A DNA stretch of 64,000 nt, from positions 124,001-188,000 of the forward strand of contig JAPEHQ010000020.1 in NCBI GenBank assembly GCA_027405735.1, in the 5' to 3' direction. Shown here piece by piece: positions 1 through 10,501 of this stretch (positions are counted from its first letter, which is position 1; each line of letters begins with the position of its first letter). The stretch is from Mucor racemosus (lineage: Eukaryota > Mucoromycota > Mucoromycetes > Mucorales > Mucoraceae). Below the pieces are notes generated by a model that saw only the letters and a list, made by a program, of their open reading frames with translations, did no database searches and was not told the origin of the DNA. A program made the position numbers and the translations under genes.

Positions 1-263
1 TTTTTTTTTCTTACACTAGCAGTGTTCTTTTCATATGTTTGGCGATCAATTTCCAGCTTCTTTTCTAATCGCTCAGCTTTTTCTCGACTTTCTTTACGGT
101 CTGCAAGGATCTAACATTGAAAATAAGTTACTGACATTTTCATTTTATAATAATAAATGTTCCCAACCGTTGCTCGTTCAACTTCCCAATCTTGAATAGG
201 AGAGGTTGGACCTAAAGTTTCTTGTCTTTTTGGAGCTTTAGGGGCAGCAGTAGATAATTCCAT
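1..263 (-). CDS. Unidentified coiled-coil protein, N-terminal part (runs off window)
   Basis: Two coding exons are visible on the minus strand. Exon 1 is 168-263 (ATG at 263) and exon 2 is 15-110, each exactly 32 codons in phase 0, and a GTAAG donor follows at 14. The first exon reads MELSTAAPKAPKRQETLG..., rich in Ala, Pro and Lys, and ends ...DWEVERAT. The second is highly charged and helical (ILADRKESREKAERLEKK...), suggesting a coiled coil. The intron between them has a weak donor (GTTGGG) but a good TTAG acceptor. The gene lies about 160 bp downstream of the RPC9 stop codon, in the same orientation. I do not recognise the family. The rest of the protein lies left of the window, so length and function cannot be judged. 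Confidence 0.5.
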
Positions 264-422
264 AATTTGATTAAATATATCAAACAAGAAGAAAAGAGAA
301 AAATAGAAAAGAAATCTGTAGTGCTTTATTTTGTTTTTGGATTATTTAGACTACACAAACGATGTAATGTGCTACGTTGTACATTACATACATAACTGAT
401 ATTTTTGTTTGTTTTATCTTGT

Positions 423-481
423 TTATTCATCCTCTTCCATTGCATCACCTTCTCCCTCCTCTTCATCGCCTTCCTCCTCCC

Positions 482-512
<31 letters not shown>

Positions 513-1028
513 ATAATCATCATCTCGTGGTAATGTTGTAATAATATTTGAAAGCATTTGCTCTAAATCTTCCTCTGTAAATCTCTCTTCACACTCTTCA
601 ATAAGCTACATAATATGAATTAGGCTCATATTGGTTTAGATATGATATAGTAGTTTAACCTTACCAAATAAATTTCAACTGTACTTTTAGGTCTAAGGTT
701 CAAAATTTGTAATTTCTCTGCTTTGGTTAGTTCATATTTTGAAAGAGCATCCATGAAATATTTTATTTGTTCTGGTGTTTGTGTACTGCATGGTGTTTCT
801 TTTAAATATTCAGTCAGCTAACAAACCATGTTAAAAGAACAAATCCTTGTAATGTAACATTTCGTTGAAAAAAAAAATTACCTCAAATTGAACTGTACGT
901 AAATGTTCAGGGTATTCTACTGATTGATCTGCTTTTTGAACTTGCTTTTGAGCTTCTTGAGACTCTTCTAAAAGCCTTAATACTTCGTAATTTGTTATTA
1001 ATGCTGATCTAACAGTTTTAATTTGCAT
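423..1028 (-). CDS. RPC17: DNA-directed RNA polymerase III subunit RPC9 (Rpc17/CRCP)
   Basis: Subunit of RNA polymerase III; in the family it pairs with Rpc25 to form the stalk used in initiation. Three exons (882-1028, 665-817, 423-605) join in frame to about 160 aa. Human CRCP is of similar length (about 148 aa, from memory). Family landmarks are visible: N-terminal SALITNYEVLRLL, the central TPEQIKYFMDALSKYELTKAEK segment split by ordinary residues, then QILNLRPKSTVEIYL, then LIEECEERFTEEDLEQML. The tail is a long acidic Glu/Asp run ending MEEDE. Both introns are short with GTAAT/GTAAGG donors and TAG acceptors. The open frame over the acid tail on this strand also gives a Lys-rich shadow frame, which is not a gene. 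Diverges from the CaM kinase gene at 1973. Identification is strong. Confidence 0.93.
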
Positions 1029-1972
1029 ATTATGTAGCGATGTTAATGTGAAAGGGTGGTGTAAAGAAAAAAATTCGAGTTCAAAAGAACATAATTCATA
1101 TGAAAAGCAGTCAGTGTAGACAGAAGAGTTTCAGTAACATCCTCATTTGCCACTTTTGGTAAACTCAAATATTCAACTTTAAAGAGTTTTTACATACATT
1201 TAAAAAAAAGATATTCTATTGATAAATAATTTAAAATAGAATTTAACATGTAAAGTACTCGAATGCATTTTTTTTTTTAAAAAAAATGAATGCCTTCAAT
1301 TCTGAAAAACATGTACCATTTCAAAACGGTATTTCAAAATGATAATGCCAAATCTAAAGTATTTATTATTGTCCAAGTTCTTATATAATTAGCTTCAAGA
1401 CAAATAATATGCAAAAACTATTGAATTAATTGTATTTAATATTCCATATTTTTTGCTTTGGTATTATGATTTATAAATTAAGGAAAAATCCTTTAAAAAA
1501 ATATTTATAAAATGTAATTGCATTTTGTGATCTGCCTACGACAATTTAGGTGGTGTATGTATAGTTTCTGAATAAAACGACGATATATTTGATTTCAGAA
1601 AAGTGTCCAAGAGTATTTGAGACTATCATGGATCCCATTACAACGAAAGCTCTTTCCACAAGCAAAGAATTCGCATGTGATCATTACAATCCAATTGACC
1701 AAATCGGTGTACGCCATAAAAGCAAAATGTACAAATAAAATTGACTGCATTGACGCCTTTTAGGCATAGGGTTTCATTCTGTTTGTAAGAGCATTGATCT
1801 CTTGAATGTGGGTAATAGTCGTAGTTCTAATCCAAAACCTCTTCTTCGTCCATGCTTGCCTATTGCTGCATTTATATATATATATATATATATATATAGC
1901 TTCTTGTTATTCTAATCTTTCTTTTTCTCTTTTTCTCCATTTCTTTTCTCAAAAACTAAAAATCGAATCAAA
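1029..1972. other. Divergent intergenic region between RPC9 and CaM kinase
   Basis: About 940 bp, AT-rich, without a supportable gene. It holds oligo-A/T tracts and, at about 1872-1899, a TA dinucleotide run 75-100 bp upstream of the kinase start codon. A CT-rich stretch (about 1917-1950) lies just before the start, as is common in fungal promoters. Both gene promoters must lie here. Confidence 0.5.
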
Positions 1973-3578
1973 ATGGGACTTAAAGATTCTATTGATATTT
2001 GGGTTCATAAAGGTATTCCAAAACCTGAATCATACGAAAGAAAAAAATTATACAACTTTGGCGACGAATTAGGTATAACCGCAAAAAAAAAAAAACTGAT
2101 TTGGATTGAAAACAAAAGAGAAAATTGATTTTAAAATTTATTGACAGGAAGTGGATCTTATGGATATGTCAAAAAAGCAACTCGTATTAAAGATAATAAA
2201 GAAGTTGCCATCAAGATTATCCCAAAATCAAAAGTGAAGGGTCATTTTGATATGGTTTATTCTGAAATGAGAGTATTAGAAGGTTTATCTCACCCTAATA
2301 TTATTGGATTTTACGATTGGTTTGAGTCTCGGTAATATTTTAGGTTTTTAACATTGTAGTAATGTGGCTAAACATTATCATATCTTAGTGAAAAATTCTA
2401 TCTGGTATTTGAAATGTAAGATAGCATTATCGGGAATCTTGGTTTATATTTATATATACATTGCATATGAGCGTAACACAATTACATTTTCCAAACAGAG
2501 CTACTGGAGGCGAATTATTTGAAAGACTGTTTGAAAGAGGTAAATTTACAGAAAAAGATGCTCTCATTGTGATGCGATCTGTATTGAGAGGGTTGGAATA
2601 TTTGCATCAAAACAAGATTGTTCATAGAGGTAAATTAACTATATATAAGATTTACTCGTTTTGTATACATTATAAACCAATTCTTTAATAGACATGAAAC
2701 CAGAAAATTTGTTGTTCAAAACTCCAGAGTCGACAGCAGATTTGGTTATTTGTGATTTTGGGTATTTTTATATGAAATAATGGTATAATAGCAAAAATGT
2801 TTAATGAAAATTGTAGTATCGCAAAAGCAATGCAAGATGATGGAATTGGATTAAGTACTATTTGTGGCTCGCCCGGTTATGTTGGTACTGTTTATAGAAT
2901 TGCAAGATAAATTGATGGCTAATGTATCCTGATTTTTCAGCACCTGAGGTTCTTTTAAAGAAGCCCTACAGTTATCCGGTTGATATTTGGGGCGTTGGGT
3001 AAACGGGAATTGCGTAGAACATTATATATATATATTTATTTACTAATTAAATGCATATTATGTAGTGTCATTACATATACAGTTCTTTGCGGATATCAAC
3101 CTTTCCAAGGAGAAGATAATATTGAAATGCTGGACGACATTACACATGCACGTTATGAATTTCATGAAAGATATTGGAAAAACGTTTCTACTGATGGTAT
3201 TAAATGTCAATAACGATATATAAAGATTAAAACTCACATCAAAACAATTTAGCTCGTTCGTTTATCAGAAAATGTCTTTCATTGGACCCAGATACTAGAC
3301 CAACAGCAACAGAGGCATTGAATGATATTTGGATGACAGGACAACAAGCAAGGGATATTGATCTTTTGGATACAGTTCGTGAAAACTTTAATGCTCGTAG
3401 AACATTTAAAAGCGCTATTAGTGCAGTGAAAGCAATGAATCGTATCAGGGCTCAATCAATTTCAAGAGTGGAGAATAATGAAAAGAAAAGACCTGCTACT
3501 TCTGTAGTTGCTCCAACTGCCCAGGCAATTAATGCTTTGGATATCGGTACTGATATTGGAAGAGTAAAATCAATATAA
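1973..3578 (+). CDS. Calcium/calmodulin-dependent protein kinase (CaMKI-like)
   Basis: Serine/threonine kinase of the CaMK group, about 364 aa from nine exons: 1973-2072, 2148-2331, 2389-2415, 2499-2629, 2692-2761, 2817-2884, 2941-2998, 3066-3196, 3253-3578. All joins keep frame. Motifs in order: glycine loop GSGSYGYV (about residue 34), VAIKII with the ATP lysine, ATGGELFERL, catalytic HRDMKPENLL (about 146), DFG (about 169), the activation-loop threonine region STICGSPGYVAPE, DIWGVGVITY, and DPDTRPTATEAL. After the catalytic domain the segment NFNARRTFKSAISAVKAMNR matches the basic amphipathic autoinhibitory/calmodulin-binding helix of CaMKI, so Ca2+/calmodulin control is inferred. Length is normal for fungal CMK proteins. 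Very small third exon (27 bp). Followed by a CA/TA microsatellite. Confidence 0.93.
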
Positions 3579-3607
3579 TTACTTTATTTTACTATTCATA
3601 TTCATAT

Positions 3608-3608
3608 T

Positions 3609-3656
<48 letters not shown>
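3608..3656. repeat. Microsatellite (CA)n then (TA)n
   Basis: A run of CA dinucleotides passes directly into a run of TA dinucleotides, just 30 bp after the kinase stop codon. Likely within or just past the 3' UTR. Confidence 0.9.
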
Positions 3657-3657
<1 letters not shown>

Positions 3658-3840
3658 ACACTCTTCTAGTTTTCGCTTAACACCACAAAATGTAACTAAA
3701 TACAAAATATCCATCATAATTATGTATAATAAATGTACCGTATGTTCTTTTTCTAATAAATACTGATGTGAGCAACATTTTTTTTTTTTTTTGAAAACAT
3801 CGTATTGATTGATTTATGGTCCAAAATGTATAGACCCTTT

Positions 3841-4111
3841 TTACTGAAGAAGCATCCCCCAATGAAACTCCGATCTCTTATTTGCCAATGTTTCAAGAGT
3901 TTGTTTAGCTACTTGCAGTCGGTTTAAACAGGAATACGATACTGGAAATGAATCAGCAACATCTAAAGTATCATGTAATGTTTTTATTTGGTTAGAAACG
4001 GTCGATTTTAGCAGCTTTTACGTATTTTTAGGAAATATACGACTTTTAGCAGTTGGTGATTATTTAGACGAGAAAATGACATTTGGGAAGGGAAGTGAAC
4101 GCGTTTTTCAT
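3841..4111 (-). CDS. Possible small unidentified gene or remnant
   Basis: On the minus strand an open frame of about 57 codons (about 4013 down to a TAA at 3841-3843) reads like real protein: helical, with STVSNQIKTLHDTLDV and LQVAKQTLETLANKRSEF. An AAAAG acceptor-like site lies just upstream. A possible first exon begins with ATG near 4111 (MSFSRLNNHQLL). The splice between them is not convincing. I do not recognise the product. It could be a short coiled-coil subunit or a decayed gene. Region 4120-4620 holds another coding-like plus-strand frame (about 4247-4513) that also has no recognisable match; I see no gene I can defend there. Confidence 0.25.
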
Positions 4112-4657
4112 ATAACTATACTACACACAATTCTGCAGCAAAGTTTCATAGAATGACAAAAGTTAAAATTTCTCTCACGTTATTATTTTTCATTTTCTTT
4201 TTAATTTGTAATAATGATAATCCCCTAAAATTGAAAATTCTAGGGAATGGGTTATCAAAAAATTTGGGTAATCTTCCTTTGTGTCCCGCATCCACGGAAA
4301 TCTTTAGTAAAAGGCGAAAGATTTATCCGATATGAGCACAAGACAGAAGTACAAAGAACTCATCAACAACAAGAAATGGATGCCTTTTTATACTTTTTTG
4401 AAAGAGCAAAAAATTTATATGGTCACATTAATATGGTCACAGTCTTGATGGAAATCTATGGAATGATGGGTAAATTAAACCAATTAGATGTATATGAATG
4501 TACGCTAATTTAATAGTAGTGCGACATTAAAGTTTAGCACTAACAAGACGACTGTCTGAGTGGCATTAGACTATAACAAAGCACACGGAGTTGGTGGGAA
4601 ATGATGGTAATTTATTCAAGAAAAAAAAAAATACACATTCTCAAATGAAAATGACAT

Positions 4658-5371
4658 TTAAGGGCAAAATACAACTTGATAGGCAGCAGCCTTACATCCA
4701 TAAACACTTGTAGCATCATCAAAAGCATAACTATAAGCCTCAGGACATTGGGCCTTAATTTTTTGAGCATAATAATTTGAAGTACATGTTGCAGCGGTAT
4801 TAAAATCATCAGTACAACAAAATTTGGCATCACCATATTTCGAACAAGCGCTTTCACAGGCAACAAATTTACCTAGACTATTCAACGATTGTAAATCAAG
4901 TGGACATGTAGGAAGACTTGTACATTCAGAAGGTCTACAATGCCTTTTATCTAACTTTACTAATTGATCCAGTCCATTAATCATTTGTGGTTCAATGCGA
5001 ATTGGGTAATTATAACCATCGACAAATGAGACATCGTAATAATCAATGTCGGCAAGGACAGAGGATAATTTGAATTCTGCTAATGAAGCTGGATTGTCTG
5101 CTCCTGCAATTTCGCAATCATGGATATCGCAGGCTTCTCTTGCCCAAATGCGACCTGCCCAGTTTGTTTGGATGGTGAGTTTGTGCGTTTTGCCTGATTC
5201 TAATGGAATAATGTGGCCTCGAGGTTCTTGGTTGGTTTGATATCCGATTTGAAGTTTATGACCGCACTGGTTTAATATATTGATTTCTTTGGTATCAGCG
5301 CTAGCAAAGGGTGCTGCATGAATTGTAGATGATAATAAAACTAGACCTGTTATTATTGAAAATGCCTTCAT
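4658..5371 (-). CDS. Secreted thaumatin-like protein
   Basis: Single exon, 237 aa. The N-terminus (MKAFSIITGLVLLSSTIHA) is a classical signal peptide, so the product is secreted. Thaumatin/PR-5 landmarks follow in order: INILNQCGHKL, the WAGRIWAR..C block, PASLAEF, DYYDVSFVDGYNYPI, then a Cys-rich second half with CRPSEC, CESACSKYGDAKFCC and YSYAFDDATSVYGC. About 14 cysteines are present in the mature part, versus 16 in typical plant members, so one disulfide may be missing. In fungi such proteins are tied to glucan binding or wall remodelling; that role is inferred here. A TATA-like element lies about 60 bp upstream and a long GA tract further upstream. Family identification is firm, substrate unknown. 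Confidence 0.88.
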   Translation of the reverse strand: MKAFSIITGLVLLSSTIHAAPFASADTKEINILNQCGHKLQIGYQTNQEPRGHIIPLESGKTHKLTIQTNWAGRIWAREACDIHDCEIAGADNPASLAEFKLSSVLADIDYYDVSFVDGYNYPIRIEPQMINGLDQLVKLDKRHCRPSECTSLPTCPLDLQSLNSLGKFVACESACSKYGDAKFCCTDDFNTAATCTSNYYAQKIKAQCPEAYSYAFDDATSVYGCKAAAYQVVFCP

Positions 5372-5430
5372 AATGTTATTTTTTTTTGGAGAAATATACT
5401 TTTTTTATTATACAATTATTAACATTTGGT

Positions 5431-5440
5431 ATTTATATAT
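5431..5440 (-). promoter_or_regulatory. TATA-like element of the thaumatin-like gene
   Basis: On the minus strand the sequence ATATATAAAT lies about 60 bp before the start codon at 5371, in the expected orientation and distance for a core promoter. Inferred from position and sequence only. Confidence 0.4.
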
Positions 5441-5527
5441 GATTTCTCTACCCCTTCATATTGAATATAAATTCTCAATTGAGAAAAAAAGGCCTCCTTA
5501 TCATTCTTGAAACTAACACACAGAAAG

Positions 5528-5534
<7 letters not shown>

Positions 5535-5573
<39 letters not shown>

Positions 5574-5592
5574 AGAGAGAGAGAGAGAGAGG
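5535..5592. repeat. (GA)n microsatellite
   Basis: Nearly pure GA dinucleotide tract interrupted by a few AAAG units, between the thaumatin-like promoter and the 3' end of THOC1. GA/CT tracts can work as promoter elements in fungi, but no role is shown here. Confidence 0.9.
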
Positions 5593-5622
5593 CATACTTT
5601 ATTAGCAATTTGATATTTATTT

Positions 5623-7759
5623 TTAATCCTTCATTTCCACATCTTTGTTTGTAGTTTCTTCTATTAAAATATCTCTTGCTTTTGTTAAAGCACCAATTTC
5701 AGCCTGGACATGATCTTCTGTAATTTTATCACCTACAATAAAGTCTGGAATTGCTGGTTTAGTCGCTGAATCGTCATCATCTTGTTCACCACCATTTTCG
5801 CTGGGTTCATTTAGTCTTTCATTCATTTCTTTATAGCTATCTTTTTTGGCAGCATAGAATAATCGAATAAGTGATGGATGGCTTTCATAGACAATTCTGG
5901 AGGTTTGTAATAATACGCCATTGGCATAATTGAATCTGTCCTGAGGAGGATCAAGTGAATCATCCAATTCTAATAGTGAGCTATCAATTACTTGTATACC
6001 AGAAGGGATTTTAGGTCGATTTCTACATGAGAGCGTTAACATATATTTCTATAATGATACCATTTACAAACTTACAGCATAAAACTAGATAATGATATGC
6101 TATTATCTTTGCCGAATAATTTAGATACTTCTTGATTACCATGAGAGTAACGGTATTTTCTTGGTGGTGCTTCTAATCTTGGTTTTTTGCTTAATCTATT
6201 TTGTTCTAATTTTTTATTGTCTCTAGGTTGCTTTTCAAATGCAGGACATCCAGATGCCTTCCATATAATCCAATGACGCTCATGTTCCAAGATGGTCAAT
6301 ATGATATCTGTGTATAATTTACCATGAGGCTTAATGGCTCTTAAAAGCTTCAACAACACTTGTTTTGTTTCATCGATCCATTTGATTTGATCATCAGAGA
6401 GTGTATATGAAGGTTGAATGAGTGATTGCTTGGTTGCTCCACGTGCTGCTAATGCTTCTTTTGTCTTTTCTTTTTCTTCAGTCGAGAATCCAGAAAGATA
6501 TTGAAACAAGATTAGATATTGAACAATGAGATTTCTTCTGAATCTAGCATCTTCCATTTCCAAATCTAATAACCTTCTACTGCTTAATAATCTTGGGAAT
6601 CGATAATCACGATTGATGAGAGCCAACATTTCCTCCACAATAACAGGATCTTCTTCCATGCTTGATGTATCACCTTGCTCAAGCTCCTCCCTTGATCTTT
6701 TTAAACCTTCATTCTTTCTAGCACCTAACATTTCTGCTTCCTTTTCACCGATAATTCCAAATCTTTCTACAATTTTATCTGTTCCCTTTTGTAATTTTTC
6801 AAAGTTTTCATCAGCGAATATAGTAGGTGGATTTGAAAAGTAGACACGAGTAGACCAAAATAGTTTATAAAATGCTTTTTGGTCATCTGTGTGTTTGTGC
6901 ATTAATATGAAGAAAACATGTTATCAATCAAATTAAATATCTTATGTGTACCTGTCATGTTGGGATCTGCATCTACTTGTTCATCTGAATCGAAATGAAT
7001 CATATCTGTATTGAAATCACCTCTTAAATTTACACCAGATCTTTCACCAAGGGGAAAAGAATTCGCAAGAAACATGAGGATTCTACCACAAAATACAGTA
7101 TTGGTTTCTTTGGATAATCTACGAAGCAAATCATTGCACATTCTTAAAAGAATGAGACCTTTTCCTTTACCAGGAACCATATCCTATAACAATTGTGTAT
7201 TAGAACTGGGTTGTCATGTAGACAAATGAAGACAAAATTTACCACAGTGATTCTTGATTTGCGTTTTTCAATGTAATTAAATATCTTTTCACAACCATTT
7301 GTAGTATGAGATTCAGATAATTCTTCGAGAAAAGTCAATGGTACAACAACATCCAACAAATCGACATCTTTTATATTACGTGATTAGCTTGCGATTCTCT
7401 CGGAAAAAACACAATCAAAACTTACTGGTTTCTGTACAATACAATACAATGTCCAAACAATCGAAAATTTTGTTGAATTTTTCATTGCTTTGTTCCAAAT
7501 CAATCATTTGTAAAAGGGTTCTACGGAATATAACTTCTGTTGCATTCTTTCTCCAATCTTGTTTGCTTTCATCTGGCATCTTGATATTTAATTTGTTTTC
7601 ACTCCCACCTAGAGGTTGAATATTTTTTTGTACTAGCTCTTGAATAACATTGAATGGAACTTCTGAAACTTGATTATTGTTTCTGTAATCTGTGGTGGAT
7701 GAAAGGCAGTTTTTAATTGCTTTGTCAATCTCGTCTCGATAAATTAAAAACTTTGACAT
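5623..7759 (-). CDS. HPR1: THO complex subunit 1 (Hpr1/THOC1)
   Basis: Core subunit of the THO/TREX complex, which packages nascent mRNA for export and limits R-loops. Five exons join in frame to about 633 aa: 7426-7759, 7243-7367, 6952-7183, 6076-6886, 5623-6022. Human THOC1 is 657 aa. The clearest signature is [20 protein letters not shown] followed by [20 protein letters not shown], nearly the human sequence. Later come [36 protein letters not shown], and the [14 protein letters not shown] block. The C-terminal third is acidic and low in complexity. The human C-terminal death domain is not obvious. Divergent from POT1, with start codons about 415 bp apart. Identification is strong. Confidence 0.93.
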
Positions 7760-8174
7760 GGTTGTTTTTTTTGTGGATGAAAGAGTTGAAAGAAGAATAA
7801 CAGAAAATTATGATATCGCGCTTATTGTGTCCACCAGAGGTTTTTGGGTGGTGGTAGGAGGAAACTCAGCCGATATAATTTTCAGTGATAGCTTCCTTTT
7901 GAAGGGTTTTTATGACAGTTTTAGAATAAATAAAAATAGATTTCAAATACTGTGAGTATACCTCAAGATGTATATTTTAACTCTCCATTTTTTATTCTAG
8001 TAAAAACTAAAGGAAAATTGATTTTTTTAAGCAATCTTTTACCTACTGTCTACTTCAAATACATCTACTTGCAACTCGAAAATGGGCTTAAAGTGACTTG
8101 GTAAGCTTGAAATCTAAATAGTTTGGATGTCAAACGTTTTATAGAAATCAGGTTTATCATTTGAATTCAATACA
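7760..8174. promoter_or_regulatory. Shared divergent intergenic region of THOC1 and POT1
   Basis: About 415 bp between two start codons pointing away from each other. A GTAAGC donor at about 8101 and a TATAG acceptor just before 8146 suggest a 5'-UTR intron for POT1, because no in-frame ATG is available upstream of 8175 without a stop. No specific factor site is recognised. Confidence 0.45.
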
Positions 8175-10078
8175 ATGCTAGAGGAATTAGCTAAAGATTA
8201 CAAAAATACCCTACGAGTATGATTTAACAACATGAACAATTTTGGATGCGCTAACAAATCTTTGATATAGAAATATTCTTGGAAAGGTTTAGAAGATTAT
8301 ACAGATATTTCACAAAAGTATCCTCCTGCAGATGTCTTTGTACAAGTGATGGGCATGTCCCCTCAGAAGCAACCAAAATATGCTGATAGAGGTACAAGAT
8401 AGAAAAAAAGAAACAGAGCATGGTATTTATTGTTTTTTTTTTATAGATTGGTCAGTGGCTATGGATATTGTTGATCCTACTATTCCAATAGTGCATGGAA
8501 AGCAAACATACTATACATGCGTATTTTTTCGAAGAAACAAAGCAGATCTTCCAAAAGTAGAGATTGGACATTATATTTTACTAAGAAAAGCATCTATTCA
8601 AGTATGGAAAAACCGACCCCAACTCAAATCCGGACCAGATTCACCATTTCAAGTATTATCCAATGTTGGAGAATATGATAGATCTAAAGATTTTTTTATA
8701 CAAACAGAAGATGAAGAAATTTATCAATCATTTAAAGCATGGAGAAGTGCTAAAGAGAAATTAACTATTAATAGTTTTGGTGGATCTGGAGCTATATTGA
8801 AAGGAAGACCTACACTTTCAACCGAAGAATTAATGCAAAAACGACAATATCAATATTTCAATTATGTTGGCATGGTTGTAGGATGTTGGGAGAAAGTGAA
8901 GAATACACGTACTATAAAGTTGACTGATTTTACAGTGAATCCATATCCATATACACAAGAAGATGGTACTGGAGAAAATGGCGTTGTTGGTATTGTAACA
9001 CCCGGACTGATGTTACAATGTACATTATGGGATAATCATGCTGATAATTGCCCTGAACTCAGATATGGTGATTATGTACATTTGGAAAATTGCGTTAGAA
9101 ATAGAAATGAACCTGAAAAGAGCTACCTAGAAATCTCTATTAGAGGAAATACTAGAAGCAACCCACATGTTGTCAAGATTCATGAAAATGATAGTAGTTT
9201 AAAGGCTTTATTAGAGAGAAAAAAAGAGCTTGAGGATGCTATTGCTCGAGAAAAATCACCAAACATTGAGCTTATAACAAGTCCAATTCGAACAAGTAAG
9301 GAATTAAATATCGAAACAAATCTTGTGTTTAATTCATAGATTTCTTTCAGGGGTAACTGATTTGAAGGCTCTGATCTCGATTAAGGAATTGATAGAAAAG
9401 GAAGTAAGTGAATTTGATCTGGTATTTTCATGCAAAAAAAAAAGTCTGATATGTTTGAAAGGATGCTGGAATTGAATACATTAGAGCAACAGTTCAAAAA
9501 TATAGACCACTTGATATAACATCATGGCTAAGAGATTTCTGCAAATCTTGTAAAAAAACGTAAGGATTCATGTAAATTTGATAGTAAATTTCTATTTTCT
9601 AAATCTTTCTGGTTATTAGATTTGCTTCTACAATTGCAGAACAATGTAGTCTATGTGGTAATTTACTGAAACCAGTCTATAAAGCTGGTTTTGTTTTACA
9701 AGATGAGAAGGAATCACAACTAGTAGCTTGGGTATTTGATGAAGCAGCAGTAAGTTTAGATTGTGTTGTTTGCTATATGGCTTAACTAAATCTCAATCTA
9801 AATAGGACAAATTGTTTGAAGAATATCCAGCACAAAGGTATGTAAACATTTAACCTGTGTCCTGATAAAGCCAAATCAATTTAACACTCTTTAAAAGATT
9901 AAAAGATGATCCTTCTCTTTGGGAACAATTTGAAAAATACGTGATATTAGCTCAACATGAAAAAATCAAGCCATATTTTGATTTCGGTATCAAGAAATAC
10001 TATACTGCTTCTGATTCTTTCAGCGATGGTTGGAGCTATTCTATTGTAAATACAGAGTTTGTTTTAGAGGATGATTAG
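8175..10078 (+). CDS. POT1: Protection of telomeres protein 1 (POT1)
   Basis: Single-strand telomeric DNA-binding protein of shelterin. Eight exons join in frame to about 501 aa: 8175-8216, 8271-8391, 8447-9295, 9351-9403, 9462-9559, 9620-9749, 9806-9837, 9898-10078. The first OB fold (Telo_bind) covers the start of the protein (FVQVMGMS..., DWSVAMDIVDPT, GHYILLRKASIQVWK). The second carries TLWDNHADNCPELRYGDYVH and SYLEISIRGNTR. The C-terminal part has two paired cysteines (CKSC and CSLC), as in the zinc-containing POT1 C-terminal domain, which in the family contacts the TPP1-type partner. It is shorter than human POT1 (634 aa) and S. pombe Pot1 (555 aa). The start at 8175 is the first usable in-frame ATG; a longer N-terminus through another upstream exon is possible. 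Confidence 0.88.
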
Positions 10079-10501
10079 ATGTAGTAAAAACAATGACGCT
10101 TTTGATGTAATGGAAAAAAAAAAGAGACATGATTAGTTCATAATAATGATGTGATGTATCAAGTATAATCCAAGTAAATAATCGTAATATACATATACCT
10201 AGTATCGTAGACATCTCTTTGGATGAGCAAAAGTGGTTTTTAATATGTTTTTGATTTATTGCTTGAACGAAAAGAAAGAAACGGTTTCAAAAAAATTCCG
10301 AAAAACTATGCAACATTTCTAATCCTCGAGGATTTTTTGCATTGTTTTTTATGATTTAAAAAGACATAAAAGACATTGAAAAATACAGTTTAACATATCG
10401 GCATTACAGCAGTAATTTTTTTATTTCGAAAAGAATTTATTATTTATTATAACTAGCTTATCCCTAAAAACAGCTCTTCCTTATATTTTAAATTTTCTAT
10501 T
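10079..10501. other. Convergent 3' intergenic region (POT1 / ENGase)
   Basis: About 420 bp, AT-rich, between two genes that end towards each other. It should contain both poly(A) signals. No coding potential or repeat seen. Confidence 0.5.

Noticed and set aside
326..523. Lys-rich ORF opposite direction of reading frame at the RPC9 3' end
   Set aside because: It is another frame of the acidic tail of RPC9 on the same strand; the spliced RPC9 frame explains the region.
4247..4513. 88-codon plus-strand ORF as a gene
   Set aside because: Some coding-like character (MDAFLYFFERAKNLYGH) but no splice-supported extension and no recognisable domain.
8380..9339. Start of POT1 at about 8380 in a continuous ORF
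   Set aside because: The first 20 residues of that frame come from an intron (GTACAAG...TTATAG). Upstream exons extend the OB fold and join in frame.
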